Of a stretch of 64,000 nucleotides of DNA, positions 17,832-26,532 are shown in pieces. Source of the stretch: Pseudoalteromonas galatheae (GTDB taxonomy: Bacteria; Pseudomonadota; Gammaproteobacteria; Enterobacterales; Alteromonadaceae); the NCBI RefSeq assembly GCF_005886105.2, contig NZ_PNCO02000001.1, positions 1,795,001 to 1,859,000 of the forward strand. Reading direction: 5' to 3'. Under the pieces are notes generated by a model. That model saw only the letters and a program-made list of their open reading frames with translations, was not told the origin of the DNA and did not search any database. The translations under genes were made by a program, and so were the position numbers. Every line of letters begins with the position of its first letter. Within the stretch, counting starts at the first letter, position 1.

Positions 17832-18260
17832 TTAAATAACTGAAAGCTCAACCGCAATATTGCCACGAGTAGCATTTGAATATGGGCAAACTTCGTGAGC
17901 TTTTTCAACGAGTGACTGCGCCGTGTCTTTGTCTAAGTCGCCAACCGATACCGCCAATTTCACCGCTATCCCGAAGCCACCTTCAATTGGCCCAATAGAC
18001 ACTTCAGAGTTAATATGTGTGTCTTCTGGCAGCTTCACCTTTGCTTTGCCTGCCACCAATTTTAATGCGCCAATAAAACACGCCGCATAACCTGCTGCAA
18101 ACAATTGCTCTGGATTAGTCCCTTGCCCATCATCACCACCTAAGCCTTTTGGTGTCGAAAGCGCAACATCAAGACGACCATCGTCAGATTTTGCCACACC
18201 TTCTCGACCACCTGTGGCAGTCGCTTTCGCCGTATATGCAATACTTTGTAGTTCTTTCAT
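17832..18260 (-). CDS. ohr: organic hydroperoxide resistance protein, Ohr/OsmC family
   Basis: A 142-aa thiol peroxidase that reduces organic hydroperoxides in the cytosol, usually with lipoyl-protein reductants. The two redox cysteines are visible in YAACFIGAL and HEVCPYSNATRGN, with the surrounding residues typical of Ohr rather than OsmC (the STPKGLGGDDGQGTNPEQLFAAG block). The length is standard. It is transcribed divergently from ohrR across 188 bases that hold two palindromes, so peroxide-inducible control by OhrR is expected from the family. Confidence is very high. Confidence 0.96.
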   Translation of the reverse strand: MKELQSIAYTAKATATGGREGVAKSDDGRLDVALSTPKGLGGDDGQGTNPEQLFAAGYAACFIGALKLVAGKAKVKLPEDTHINSEVSIGPIEGGFGIAVKLAVSVGDLDKDTAQSLVEKAHEVCPYSNATRGNIAVELSVI

Positions 18261-18352
18261 TTCGTTCTCCTAAGTTGATGCTTGTAGAGTATTCACCTAC
18301 ACCCTAACGCAGCGAGGCTTTACTCTAGATGAAGTAAAATCAATTCAACATT

Positions 18353-18370
18353 TATTTTGCACACAAAATA
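18353..18370. promoter_or_regulatory. candidate OhrR operator 1
   Basis: TATTTTG and CAAAATA form a perfect 7-bp inverted repeat around CACA in the ohr-ohrR intergenic region. It resembles the second site at 18401-18412. Assignment to OhrR rests on location and symmetry; it is not the classic TACAATT-AATTGTA box. Confidence 0.5.
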
Positions 18371-18400
18371 ATAGAGTCAATTTTTTAGAATTGCAAATAC

Positions 18401-18412
18401 TTTGCATGCAAA
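18401..18412. promoter_or_regulatory. candidate OhrR operator 2
   Basis: TTTGCATGCAAA is a perfect 12-bp palindrome ending 36 bases before the ohrR start. Its centre lies about 45 bases from that of the first site, so the two could bind OhrR dimers on one face of the DNA. OhrR binding is inferred. Confidence 0.5.
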
Positions 18413-18448
18413 TTAAAATATAGCTTAGCTACTTTGTAGGAATATGTG

Positions 18449-18880
18449 ATGAACTACCCACAACTAAAACTAGACGCTCAAATCTGCCACCGCCTCTACA
18501 TGGCTTCCAATGGTATTGCCCGTGCTTACCGAGCATCTTTACAAAAACTCGACCTAACCTATCCTCAATATGTGGTCATGATGGCACTTTGGGAGAAAGA
18601 TGAAATCAGCATTGCAGAATTACTAGAGAAAACTGCCATCGATGGCGGTGCTATGACGCAAATCTTAAAGAAAATGACTGACAAAGCCCTGCTTTGTATC
18701 GTTAAAGACGAAAAAGATAAGCGCAAACGAGTGGTAAAACTACAAAGTAAGGGTCATGATCTGCAACATCAAGCTGCCACTATTCCCGAGCAGATCCGCT
18801 GTAAGTTTCCAAGTATCGACGAGCAAAAAGCACATGCACTTATTGGGTTACTAGATTCGATCAATGGTGATTTGGCTTAA
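18449..18880 (+). CDS. ohrR: MarR-family organic peroxide-responsive repressor OhrR
   Basis: A 143-aa winged-helix repressor of ohr. The N-terminal LDAQICHRLYMAS carries the reactive Cys near residue 13, the position where OhrR proteins sense peroxide. The DNA-binding domain includes LTYPQYVVMMALWE, SIAELLEKTAIDGGAMTQILKKM and the wing KDEKDKRKRVV. A further Cys near residue 118 (QIRCKF) may allow the two-Cys, intersubunit disulfide mechanism known in Xanthomonas. TAGGA favours the ATG at 18449 over the GTG three bases earlier. It is divergent from ohr, as is typical. High confidence. Confidence 0.93.
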   Translation: MNYPQLKLDAQICHRLYMASNGIARAYRASLQKLDLTYPQYVVMMALWEKDEISIAELLEKTAIDGGAMTQILKKMTDKALLCIVKDEKDKRKRVVKLQSKGHDLQHQAATIPEQIRCKFPSIDEQKAHALIGLLDSINGDLA

Positions 18881-18899
18881 AGTAGAAATTAAACGATAG

Positions 18900-19790
18900 T
18901 CATTGTAGCGCATGTTCTAAATGTGCCAAAAACGCTGATATTTTTTTAGCCAGATGCTTACGGCCAGCATAAAACGCATAAAGCACAAGGTCTTCTGGTT
19001 GCTGCTCTAGCTTAAGTGGTACTAACTCGCCTGACTTGATTTCTGCTTTACAGGAGTTCAGTGGTAAGATGGCAAATCCAACTCCAGATAGGGCGGCAGA
19101 CTTGGCCATAAACCCACTGTTTACCCTGAAGTTCGATTTAACATTCACTGTCGTCAATCTTCCTTCCTTAGTGGTAAATATCCAAGGAGTACCGTTTACG
19201 GCGGTAAGGGTTGAAATACAAGGGAGAGATTGTAAATCTGCTAATCTATACGGCGAAGTATGCTTTTCTAGCAAGCTGGGAGATGCCACCACGACACTTG
19301 GTAATCGAGCCAGCTCTTTAACCACCCAATTGCTATCCTCAAGCTTGCCACGATGAAAGTAGAGCACGACATCAAAGCCATCTAAGAGGTTTTCTCTTGG
19401 ACTCAGACTGGTATCACAACTTATTGATATTAATGGATGCGCAGCGCAAAAGGTTACCACTGCTTGACCAAGTATGGGGATGTCTGGCATTAAGATACGC
19501 AAATGACCCATTGGCGTAGAGGCATGTTTATTGACCTCTTGCAACGCATCCAATAGCGAATCGATTAACGGCTTGGTACTCACATAAAGCTGTTCACCCG
19601 CCTCTGTTACTGAGATCCGCCTTGTCGTTCGTTCCAACAATCTTGCATCAAGCTTTTCTTCAAGTAGTGCAATATGACGACTTACGTTGGAGGTCGGGAT
19701 ATCCAAAAACTCCGCCGCTTGTTTGAAGCTTAAGCATTCATAAACACAGTGGAAACTGTTAAGCCACCGAGGGTCAATCTGATCAATCAT
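18900..19790 (-). CDS. LysR-family transcriptional regulator
   Basis: A 296-aa regulator with the N-terminal winged helix-turn-helix of LysR proteins (FHCVYECLSFKQAAEFLDIPTSNVSRHIALLEEKL, then RRISVTEAG). A two-lobed effector-binding domain follows, including VVVASPSLLEKH and GVGFAILPLNSCKAEI. It resembles the CrgA/DsdC-like group that often controls an adjacent exporter. It is divergent from an MFS transporter gene across about 105 bases, the classic arrangement in which the regulator controls both. The effector is unknown. The class is certain. Confidence 0.93.
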   Translation of the reverse strand: MIDQIDPRWLNSFHCVYECLSFKQAAEFLDIPTSNVSRHIALLEEKLDARLLERTTRRISVTEAGEQLYVSTKPLIDSLLDALQEVNKHASTPMGHLRILMPDIPILGQAVVTFCAAHPLISISCDTSLSPRENLLDGFDVVLYFHRGKLEDSNWVVKELARLPSVVVASPSLLEKHTSPYRLADLQSLPCISTLTAVNGTPWIFTTKEGRLTTVNVKSNFRVNSGFMAKSAALSGVGFAILPLNSCKAEIKSGELVPLKLEQQPEDLVLYAFYAGRKHLAKKISAFLAHLEHALQ

Positions 19791-19897
19791 TTCGTTAGCC
19801 CAGAATATGGGTTTATCAATTCAATAACTGACACTTTATTACCTAATTAAGGCTAATACAATCAAGACTTCTTTGTTTATATCAATTAAGGATGTCT

Positions 19898-21100
19898 ATG
19901 TTTTCAGCTTCAATAACCACCTTAGCAAGCCCAAAAGCTAAATTTGGGTTATGTTTTGTCATCCACTTTTTAATCGCATTAGATGCATTAATCATCGTGC
20001 CCTTTAGTGCAGAAATGGCGCTAAGTTCAGGTACCAACCCATCAAATTCAGGACTACTCGTTTCAGCTTATGCAATTGCCGCTGCTTTCACTTGTTTATG
20101 GGTGCGTGGTACCGGCAACCTTTCAAAGGAGAAATACAAGGTCTTCATTTTTCTGTCGGCAACCACATTGTTAACCTTGCTTACTTCAGCACTCGAGAGT
20201 TTTTATATCTTGCTTTTCGTACGTGCATTGACTGGCATCTGTGGCGGCGCATTGGTAGTACTCAATCTCAACTTGGTGATCCAGCTAAGCCATGAAAACG
20301 ACAAGAAAAAAGACACCGCGATACTGCTGAGTGCTTTTCCACTCGCCTTGGCAATTGGGATCCCTGCTCTATTATTTATCACTGCAAATCAAGGCTGGCA
20401 GTTGGGGTTTATGATACTAGGAAGTGGCTTAGCCATTACAGCGCTATTATTTACATTTATATTCCTCTCAAACATAAAGCAAGCTTCGAAAAGCAGCGCT
20501 AGCAACCCAATGCCAAGCAACACATTTAACCCGACCAAAACCCTTAAATACGCTCTGTTCATCGCATTTTTTGTGGTGTTAAGTACATTTGCAATTTCAA
20601 CTCAATTTCCGGTGATGCTAATTACCAACTTAAGCATCTCAAGCTCGATGCTAAGTGCATGCTATTTGTTAAGTGGTGTCTGTTCGTTTGTTGCAGTTCA
20701 GCTATACGCTCGACAAAAGCTAAACAATCACACAACCTCATACTTAATTTACTTTCTTAGTGGCTTGATGATATTGGCGACCTTGTTTGGCTTTACGATA
20801 AGCTCAGTTATTTTTGCAGCCGGACTTTTTACCCTGTTTGTGATTGCAAGCGCTACCCGCTCTATGATCTTAGTGACAGAACTTATAACCTCACTTCACG
20901 CAGAAGAGCGCAGTACCTTTATCAGTCTGCAAAATGCGATACAGCACTTTGCGATAGCCTCTGGCGGCACTATTGCAAGTTTGCTAGTCACGCCCCGCGA
21001 AAACCACACACTTAATTTTAATGTTTTGATTGTTGTCTCAACCCTATTGGTAGTCATAACGGTTGTTATGTGGAAAAACTTTCAAAGAAAGCGCTTTTAA
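19898..21100 (+). CDS. MFS transporter, drug/metabolite efflux type
   Basis: A 400-aa major-facilitator protein with about 12 membrane helices and a central cytoplasmic loop near residues 195-215. The first half contains SAYAIAAAFTCLWVRGTGNLS where DHA-type MFS proteins carry their loop 2-3 motif, and LLFVRALTGICGGALVV in helix 4. I prefer the ATG at 19898, which has AAGGA five bases upstream; the ATG at 19892 overlaps that Shine-Dalgarno sequence. Divergence from a LysR regulator suggests substrate-induced export of a small molecule. The direction and substrate are inferred only from family resemblance. Confidence 0.88.
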   Translation: MFSASITTLASPKAKFGLCFVIHFLIALDALIIVPFSAEMALSSGTNPSNSGLLVSAYAIAAAFTCLWVRGTGNLSKEKYKVFIFLSATTLLTLLTSALESFYILLFVRALTGICGGALVVLNLNLVIQLSHENDKKKDTAILLSAFPLALAIGIPALLFITANQGWQLGFMILGSGLAITALLFTFIFLSNIKQASKSSASNPMPSNTFNPTKTLKYALFIAFFVVLSTFAISTQFPVMLITNLSISSSMLSACYLLSGVCSFVAVQLYARQKLNNHTTSYLIYFLSGLMILATLFGFTISSVIFAAGLFTLFVIASATRSMILVTELITSLHAEERSTFISLQNAIQHFAIASGGTIASLLVTPRENHTLNFNVLIVVSTLLVVITVVMWKNFQRKRF

Positions 21101-21416
21101 TCGCGATTTAGTAATTGAGCAACAGATAATTGGGCAGTTTGATTGTCAATAAGTGACGCAGCTTTCCCAATTACCGCTCTGATCCGTTTTAATAAGGCAA
21201 TCCACTATGGTTATGCCTTACTCTAAGCGCGCCTCTATGCGATAATGCCTGTCTATCGTTAATCATATGTATCCGCATCGCGGCAAACAGCTTAGTTATC
21301 ACGGTATACACACTTGTGTGAACTGATATACACATTAACTTACACAGTAGTCATACCATCACGACAAATATGATTAACCAAAACAAACAAAAACAGTAGA
21401 ATAACTTTTTGATTTT
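21101..21416. other. intergenic region before sbcB
   Basis: These 316 bases follow the MFS gene and precede sbcB on the same strand. I see no gene. Around 21300-21335 there is a cluster of short inverted repeats, including CACAC-TT-GTGTG between GTATAC and ATATAC, that could be a regulatory site or weak hairpin. Confidence 0.5.
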
Positions 21417-22886
21417 ATGACAAATGCAAACCAATCAGATACACCAAATAATGCCCAGAACATCCCAACTATTTTCTGGCACGACTACGAGAGCTGGGGT
21501 GCGACGCCGCAAAAAGACAGGCCAAGCCAGTTTGCTGGGATCAGAACGGATCTGGATCTCAATATTATTGGTGAGCCACTGATTGAGTATTGTCAACCAG
21601 CGCCTGACTATCTCCCGCATCCTCAGGCGTGTTTGGTTACAGGGATCACACCACAGTTAGCACTAAAAAAAGGCCTGACCGAGGCCGAGTTTATGGCAAA
21701 GATCCACGCGGAATTTGCCAAACCACAAACCTGCGTTGCTGGATATAACAGTATTCGATTTGATGATGAGCTAACCCGTTATAGCCTTTATCGTAACTTT
21801 TATGACCCCTATGAGCGTGAATGGCAAAATGGTAATAGCCGCTGGGACATCATAGATCTGGTAAGAGCCTGTTATGCGCTTCGCCCCGAAGGCATTGAAT
21901 GGCCAACCAGAGAAGATGGCAATCCGAGTTTTAAACTCGAACACTTAACTGTCGCCAATGGCATTGAGCACGGTGCAGCCCACGATGCCTTGAGTGACGT
22001 TACCGCAACGATTGCGCTGGCTAAACTGATTAAAACCAAACAGCCAAAACTGTATGAGTTCTACTTTAATCACAGACATAAAAAAGCGGTGTCGAGCCTA
22101 ATCGACGTTTTCAATATGCAGCCTTTAGTACACGTTTCTTCTATGTTTCCAGCACAACAAGGTTGCACCACTTGGATCGCACCGATGAGCTTTCACCCAA
22201 TCAATAGTAATGCTGTGATCTGCTTTGATTTAACACAGTCGCCGGAGGTATTGAATGACCTTGACGTTGAGTCGCTCAAACAAAGGCTTTATACAAAACG
22301 CAGTGAATTGGGTGAAGATGAGCTACCAGTTGGATTAAAACTAGTACATATCAATAAATGCCCGTTGGTTGCGCCAGCTAAGACCCTCTTGCCCGAAAAC
22401 GCAGCAAGGCTTGGAATTGACCGCGAGCAATGCCTGGAAAACTTAAAGTACCTTAAAGCACATCCAGAGCTAAGAGATAAGGTTGCAGAAGTCTTTAGCG
22501 ATGAAAAGGGATTCGAGAAACCAAGTAATCCGGATTATCAACTCTACGATGGTTTCACTAGCAAAGCCGATAAAGCCAAATTTGCAATCATTCGCAATGC
22601 ATCGCCCGAAGAGTTGGCAACCATTGAACTGGATTTTGAAGACAGTAAATTTAACACGTTGCTGTTTCGCTATCGGGCAAGAAATTGGCCGCAGTCGCTC
22701 TCACCTGCAGAGCTTGATAAATGGCGTAAATATTGCCAAAACAAGTTGATGCATAATGAAGATAACCCTTCAATTTCAGCCGAAGATTTTATGCTGGAGC
22801 TTGAAAATTTAGTCGCAGAAAATGAAGGTAATGAGCGCAATATGCAGATCTTAAAAGCCCTTTATCATTACGCTCAAAGTTTGTAA
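21417..22886 (+). CDS. sbcB: exodeoxyribonuclease I
   Basis: A processive 3'-5' single-stranded DNA exonuclease used in recombination and mismatch repair. The DEDD exonuclease domain starts with FWHDYESWG (Asp and Glu of motif I), continues with AGYNSIRFDDELTR and has HGAAHDALSDVTATIALA as motif III. The SH3-like and C-terminal domains bring it to 489 aa, close to the 475 aa of E. coli ExoI. The Shine-Dalgarno sequence is weak but no better start is in frame. The last 31 codons are partly duplicated just downstream (23032-23125). High confidence. Confidence 0.96.
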   Translation: MTNANQSDTPNNAQNIPTIFWHDYESWGATPQKDRPSQFAGIRTDLDLNIIGEPLIEYCQPAPDYLPHPQACLVTGITPQLALKKGLTEAEFMAKIHAEFAKPQTCVAGYNSIRFDDELTRYSLYRNFYDPYEREWQNGNSRWDIIDLVRACYALRPEGIEWPTREDGNPSFKLEHLTVANGIEHGAAHDALSDVTATIALAKLIKTKQPKLYEFYFNHRHKKAVSSLIDVFNMQPLVHVSSMFPAQQGCTTWIAPMSFHPINSNAVICFDLTQSPEVLNDLDVESLKQRLYTKRSELGEDELPVGLKLVHINKCPLVAPAKTLLPENAARLGIDREQCLENLKYLKAHPELRDKVAEVFSDEKGFEKPSNPDYQLYDGFTSKADKAKFAIIRNASPEELATIELDFEDSKFNTLLFRYRARNWPQSLSPAELDKWRKYCQNKLMHNEDNPSISAEDFMLELENLVAENEGNERNMQILKALYHYAQSL

Positions 22887-22908
22887 TTAGCGGGTTTTCG
22901 GTCATAGA

Positions 22909-23032
22909 GTGTCGGCCTAAAGGCCGACCTACGGTTTTAGGTGTTACCCATTTCCCAATACTTTGGCAGGATCCGTTTTGGTGGCTTGCCAAGCGGGATA
23001 TAAGCTTGCGACGACTGCCATAACAAAAGTCG
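22909..23032 (-). pseudogene. duplicated 3' fragment of lolE with flanking repeat
   Basis: This segment matches 23236-23359 at a constant offset of 327 bases. It contains the last 28 lolE codons plus stop, in frame but with no start. The only differences are three clustered bases, and all three are silent (AAG/AAA, GTC/GTA, CTG/TTG). It is non-functional as a gene but records a past rearrangement. Confidence 0.85.
22911..22928. repeat. REP-like palindrome, copy 1
   Basis: GTCGGCCTAAAGGCCGAC: an 8-bp GC-rich stem around AA, followed by CTACGG. Two more copies lie within 350 bases. It sits just past the sbcB stop and may also act as a transcription-stop or mRNA-stabilising hairpin. Confidence 0.8.
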
Positions 23033-23125
23033 CTGGAGCTTGAAGATTTAGTCGCAAAGAATGAAGGTAATGAGCGCAATATGCAGATCTTAAAAGCCCT
23101 TTATCATTACGCTCAAAGTTTGTAA
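23032..23125 (+). pseudogene. duplicated 3' fragment of sbcB
   Basis: This matches 22793-22886, the end of sbcB, at an offset of 239 bases, including the stop codon. It encodes the last 30 or so residues with two changes, Asn to Asp and Glu to Lys, and has no start. The similarity continues past the stop to about base 23174. Confidence 0.85.
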
Positions 23126-23149
23126 TTAGCGGGTTTTCGGTCTTAGAGT

Positions 23150-23167
23150 GTCGACCTAAAGGCCGAC
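23150..23167. repeat. REP-like palindrome, copy 2
   Basis: GTCGACCTAAAGGCCGAC, one base different from copies 1 and 3 so that the stem has one mismatch. It follows the duplicated sbcB tail in the same relative position as copy 1 follows the real tail. Confidence 0.75.
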
Positions 23168-23237
23168 CTACGGTGCGTGTGTCATGGAAAATGAGATAAG
23201 ACCATGCAATGATGAATGGGCGTATCGGCTCATAGGT

Positions 23238-23255
23238 GTCGGCCTAAAGGCCGAC
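23238..23255. repeat. REP-like palindrome, copy 3
   Basis: GTCGGCCTAAAGGCCGAC, identical to copy 1, ending 15 bases from the lolE stop. The three copies share the flanking CTACGG. Confidence 0.8.
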
Positions 23256-23270
23256 CTACGGTTTTAGGTG

Positions 23271-24500
23271 TTACCCATTTCCCAGGACCTTGGCAGGATC
23301 CGTTTTGGTGGCTTGCCAAGCGGGATATAAGCTTGCGACGACTGCCATAACAAAAGTCGTGACTAAACTGATATAAATGTCTGTCCAAATTATTTTGCTC
23401 GGTAAGTATTCAATAAAGTAGACGCCTTCAAGCGGATTGCTATCACTCATATTGATCCAAGCTTTAAAAATATCGGGAATATTAATAGCAATAAAAATGC
23501 CGATCCCAGTGCCTAGCAATGCACCAATCCCTGCATACGTCACACCTTGTAGCGCAAAAGTCGAAAAAATCGTACTGTCCTGTGCGCCCATGGTTTTCAA
23601 AATAGCGATATCCGCCCGCTTTTCTTTTACTTCCATCACCATAGAAGAGACGATATTAAAGCTCGCTACAGCGATGATCAGAAATACCACGAGATAGACG
23701 ATAGTGCGCACCATCTGAATATCTTGATACAGTCCGCCTTGCGTGCGAAACCAAGACGATACGTACACTAAATCAGGTAATGCCCTACCCGCTGATGTCG
23801 CGATTTGTTGTGCCTGAAACACATCACTCACCTTGGCACGCAAATCCGTTACTTGATCTTCTCTAAAATCCATCGCCTCTTGCAGTGCGTTAAGTGGCAC
23901 TAAGGCTAATGTTTGGTCAAGTGGCCCGCCCATATCGATAAGCCCCACCACCGTCGCCGTTAATCGCTTTGGCGCAGCGAGTGGATTATCCGAATGTTTG
24001 TTAGCAATCAAGAGTTGGATATTATCGCCAGCCACGACACCAAGCTTGTCAGCTATTCCTTTGCCGATGATCACTTCACCCGGTTTTAGTGCTTTTAATT
24101 CTGCGCCTTTTATAAAATCACCTATGCTCGACACCGTACGATGCCTATTTGGTGCAATCCCTTTTAACTGCGCCGCTTTTAAGGTGCCTTTGTATTGCAG
24201 CATGGCTGTTAAGTTAATTTCGGCCGTCGCACTTACGACGCCACGCTGACTCTCCAAGATCTCTACTTTTTGCTGCCACGCTTGAATAGGGTCGTAAGGT
24301 GCTTGATAACTCACTTGCGGCACCACCGACAACAGCCGCTGCTCTAATTGTTCTTCAAAACCATTAATCACAGAAAGTGCGACTATCAATACTGCCATAC
24401 CCAGCATTACACCAAGCGTAGAAGCACGGGTTAAAAAACCAATAAAACCAAGCTGACGTTTAGACTCTCTAAAGCGTTTGCTTAAAAAATAACTAAGCAT
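23271..24500 (-). CDS. lolE: lipoprotein-releasing system transmembrane protein LolE
   Basis: One of the two membrane subunits of LolCDE, which extracts lipoproteins from the inner membrane for delivery to the outer membrane. It has an N-terminal helix (TLGVMLGMAVLIVALSVINGFEEQLEQRL), a large periplasmic domain, and three C-terminal helices ending YPAWQATKTDPAKVL, the MacB/FtsX signature. The start at 24500 ([10 protein letters not shown]) overlaps the lolD stop by 8 bases; a start at 24512 is less likely. 409 aa is normal. LolE rather than LolC is assigned from operon position and the LSVVPQV motif. High confidence for the complex, good for the subunit. Confidence 0.94.
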   Translation of the reverse strand: MLSYFLSKRFRESKRQLGFIGFLTRASTLGVMLGMAVLIVALSVINGFEEQLEQRLLSVVPQVSYQAPYDPIQAWQQKVEILESQRGVVSATAEINLTAMLQYKGTLKAAQLKGIAPNRHRTVSSIGDFIKGAELKALKPGEVIIGKGIADKLGVVAGDNIQLLIANKHSDNPLAAPKRLTATVVGLIDMGGPLDQTLALVPLNALQEAMDFREDQVTDLRAKVSDVFQAQQIATSAGRALPDLVYVSSWFRTQGGLYQDIQMVRTIVYLVVFLIIAVASFNIVSSMVMEVKEKRADIAILKTMGAQDSTIFSTFALQGVTYAGIGALLGTGIGIFIAINIPDIFKAWINMSDSNPLEGVYFIEYLPSKIIWTDIYISLVTTFVMAVVASLYPAWQATKTDPAKVLGNG

Positions 24501-25182
24501 GCTGATACACACCTACTTTGCCATCGTCCAGTTGCACCGCACGACCAAGCTTATCTGCCAACTCTAAGTCGTGTGTTACAACAACAAAGCTGGTTTTTAG
24601 TTGCTGATTGAGTTCAGCTAGGAGGTCATAGATCCTTAGCGCATTATGCTTATCAAGATTGCCGGTTGGTTCATCAGCTAGCACCAAATCAGGTTCTGTT
24701 ACTAACGCTCTCGCTATCGCAACACGCTGTCTCTCCCCCCCAGAAAGCTCTGAAGGCTTATGATCAGCACGGTGACTCAAGCCCACTTTATCGAGCATGT
24801 GTAATGCTTTTTCGCGGGCTTGCTTTGCTTTATTACCGGCAATTAATAATGGCATCGCCACGTTTTCAACCGCACTAAACTCCATCAACAAATGATGAAA
24901 CTGATAGATAAAACCCAAATGCTTATTTCTAAATTCCGCCTGCTTTTTACGTGACAGCTTGCCAACTTCCACACCTTTGATTTTTACACTGCCGGTGGAC
25001 GCTTTATCCAAGGTGCCTAGAATATGCAGTAAAGTACTTTTACCTGAGCCTGAGCTACCCACAATCGCAAGCATCTCCCCTTGGGTTACAGATAAATCAA
25101 CGCCTTTTAATACCGTTACCTCGGCTTTACCATCTTGGTAGCTTTTGACCAAATCTTGGCAGTCAATGACTAAATCACTCAT
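24493..25182 (-). CDS. lolD: lipoprotein-releasing system ATP-binding protein LolD
   Basis: The ATPase subunit of LolCDE, on the cytoplasmic face of the inner membrane. It has Walker A ([11 protein letters not shown]), the [15 protein letters not shown] signature, Walker B ([12 protein letters not shown]) and the switch His in VVTHD. The length of 229 aa fits. It overlaps both neighbours by 8 bases, so all three subunits are probably translated together in balanced amounts. High confidence. Confidence 0.97.
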   Translation of the reverse strand: MSDLVIDCQDLVKSYQDGKAEVTVLKGVDLSVTQGEMLAIVGSSGSGKSTLLHILGTLDKASTGSVKIKGVEVGKLSRKKQAEFRNKHLGFIYQFHHLLMEFSAVENVAMPLLIAGNKAKQAREKALHMLDKVGLSHRADHKPSELSGGERQRVAIARALVTEPDLVLADEPTGNLDKHNALRIYDLLAELNQQLKTSFVVVTHDLELADKLGRAVQLDDGKVGVYQHA

Positions 25183-26374
25183 ATCTTAATACCTCTGCTG
25201 GCAGCACACTCGACGCGCGTTTAGCTGGATACAAGGTTGCTAAAAAGCTTAGCAATATGCTGCCCACTGCCATAATCGTTAAATCTGTTAGTTCTATTTT
25301 GACCGGAAGTTCAGCGCCACCAAGCAACTGAAGGCCTGCGAGGTGTAGTACCTCATTAATATTGTTCGAAAGCAATAATCCACCAACAACACCAATGAGT
25401 GTGCCAAAAACGCCGTTATACATCCCTTGCGCCATAAACACTTTTGCTATCATTTGGGGTGTAAAACCAAGCGTTTGCAAAATAGCTACTTCCCCTTGCT
25501 TCTCACTCACCATCATAGATAGCGCTGAAATGATATTAAATACAGCCACTATCACAATAAGGCCAAGTAATAGTGACATAATGCGCTTTTCCATAGCGAC
25601 CGCCGCAAACAATGTGCCTTGCTGAGTTTGCCAATCTTGCGTCTCGAGCCCCAGCAACAAGCTGTCCGCTTGCTGATAAAAATCTGGTAGGCTAAAAGCA
25701 TCATATAAATGAATGTTAAGGTCGTATTGCTCTGGCTTCTTACGCATTAACCGCTGCAAGCTTTTCCCATCGGCAAATGCCAAATAAGTGTCAGCTTCGC
25801 TTTGGCCATCATATATCGCAGCTACGGTGAATAAGCGCTGCGTCGGCGTGCGGCCAAGCGGTGTGTAGGTGGTGAATTCAGGCATGATCACGCGAAGTTG
25901 TTGACCAACGCTTACGCCAAGTTTATTGGCTAAATAGCGACTCAGCGCCACTTGGTATTTTTGCTCATACAATCGAGTTAAGCTACCTGCGCGTATGGCG
26001 TCATCTAACGCTGTTTCATACCCTTGAAATAGTCCTTGAAGTTGCACACCCACCAAATCTTGATTGGTTTGTAGAATTACGTCACTTGCAACATATGGCG
26101 AAACTTGCTTAACCAATGGATGATTTTCAATGGCTTGTAATTTATTTTGATCAAGTTGCTCATTTTCCTTAATTTGCACATGCGGGATCAAATCAAGCAT
26201 GGCGGCTTTTAACGTTTGCTCAAAGCCATTCATCACTGAGCTGACGGTGATCAAACTCATTAAGCCAAGGGCGATACCCGCAATTGAGAAAAATGAGATA
26301 AACGATATAAATGCATTGCCTTTCGCAGCACGGCTATATCTTAACCCAACAAAGAGGCTAACTGGTTGAAACAT
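25175..26374 (-). CDS. lolC: lipoprotein-releasing system transmembrane protein LolC
   Basis: The second membrane subunit of LolCDE and the one that hands lipoproteins to the periplasmic carrier LolA. It starts MFQPVSLFVGLRYSR, very like E. coli LolC, with the first helix GIALGLMSLITVSSVMNGFEQTL, a periplasmic domain of about 200 aa, and three C-terminal helices ending [21 protein letters not shown]. At 399 aa it matches E. coli LolC. It is the first gene of the operon. High confidence. Confidence 0.96.
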   Translation of the reverse strand: MFQPVSLFVGLRYSRAAKGNAFISFISFFSIAGIALGLMSLITVSSVMNGFEQTLKAAMLDLIPHVQIKENEQLDQNKLQAIENHPLVKQVSPYVASDVILQTNQDLVGVQLQGLFQGYETALDDAIRAGSLTRLYEQKYQVALSRYLANKLGVSVGQQLRVIMPEFTTYTPLGRTPTQRLFTVAAIYDGQSEADTYLAFADGKSLQRLMRKKPEQYDLNIHLYDAFSLPDFYQQADSLLLGLETQDWQTQQGTLFAAVAMEKRIMSLLLGLIVIVAVFNIISALSMMVSEKQGEVAILQTLGFTPQMIAKVFMAQGMYNGVFGTLIGVVGGLLLSNNINEVLHLAGLQLLGGAELPVKIELTDLTIMAVGSILLSFLATLYPAKRASSVLPAEVLRYE

Positions 26375-26532
26375 AATCTATCTCGTAAAAAACTGCTGCA
26401 CGGATATTAACATACTCAAAACCAGATTGATGGCAGGATTGCTATAAAAAGTGTGACAAACTATAAATTTGTTGACGTTTAGGTGCGTATTGCTGATCCC
26501 GTCAAAACTTTACTGTTCGCCATACTTAGCGA

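Larger units (their letters stand above)
22887..23270. other. convergent sbcB/lolE junction with duplicated gene tails
   Basis: The 384 bases between sbcB and lolE contain no intact gene. They hold, in order, a palindromic repeat, a copy of the last part of lolE, a copy of the last part of sbcB, a second palindromic repeat, about 60 unique bases, and a third palindromic repeat next to the true lolE end. Confidence 0.85.

Noticed and set aside
22789..23079. 96-codon minus-strand frame across the sbcB/lolE junction
   Set aside because: It is the antisense of duplicated sbcB tail joined to duplicated lolE tail read out of frame; it has no Shine-Dalgarno sequence or known motif.
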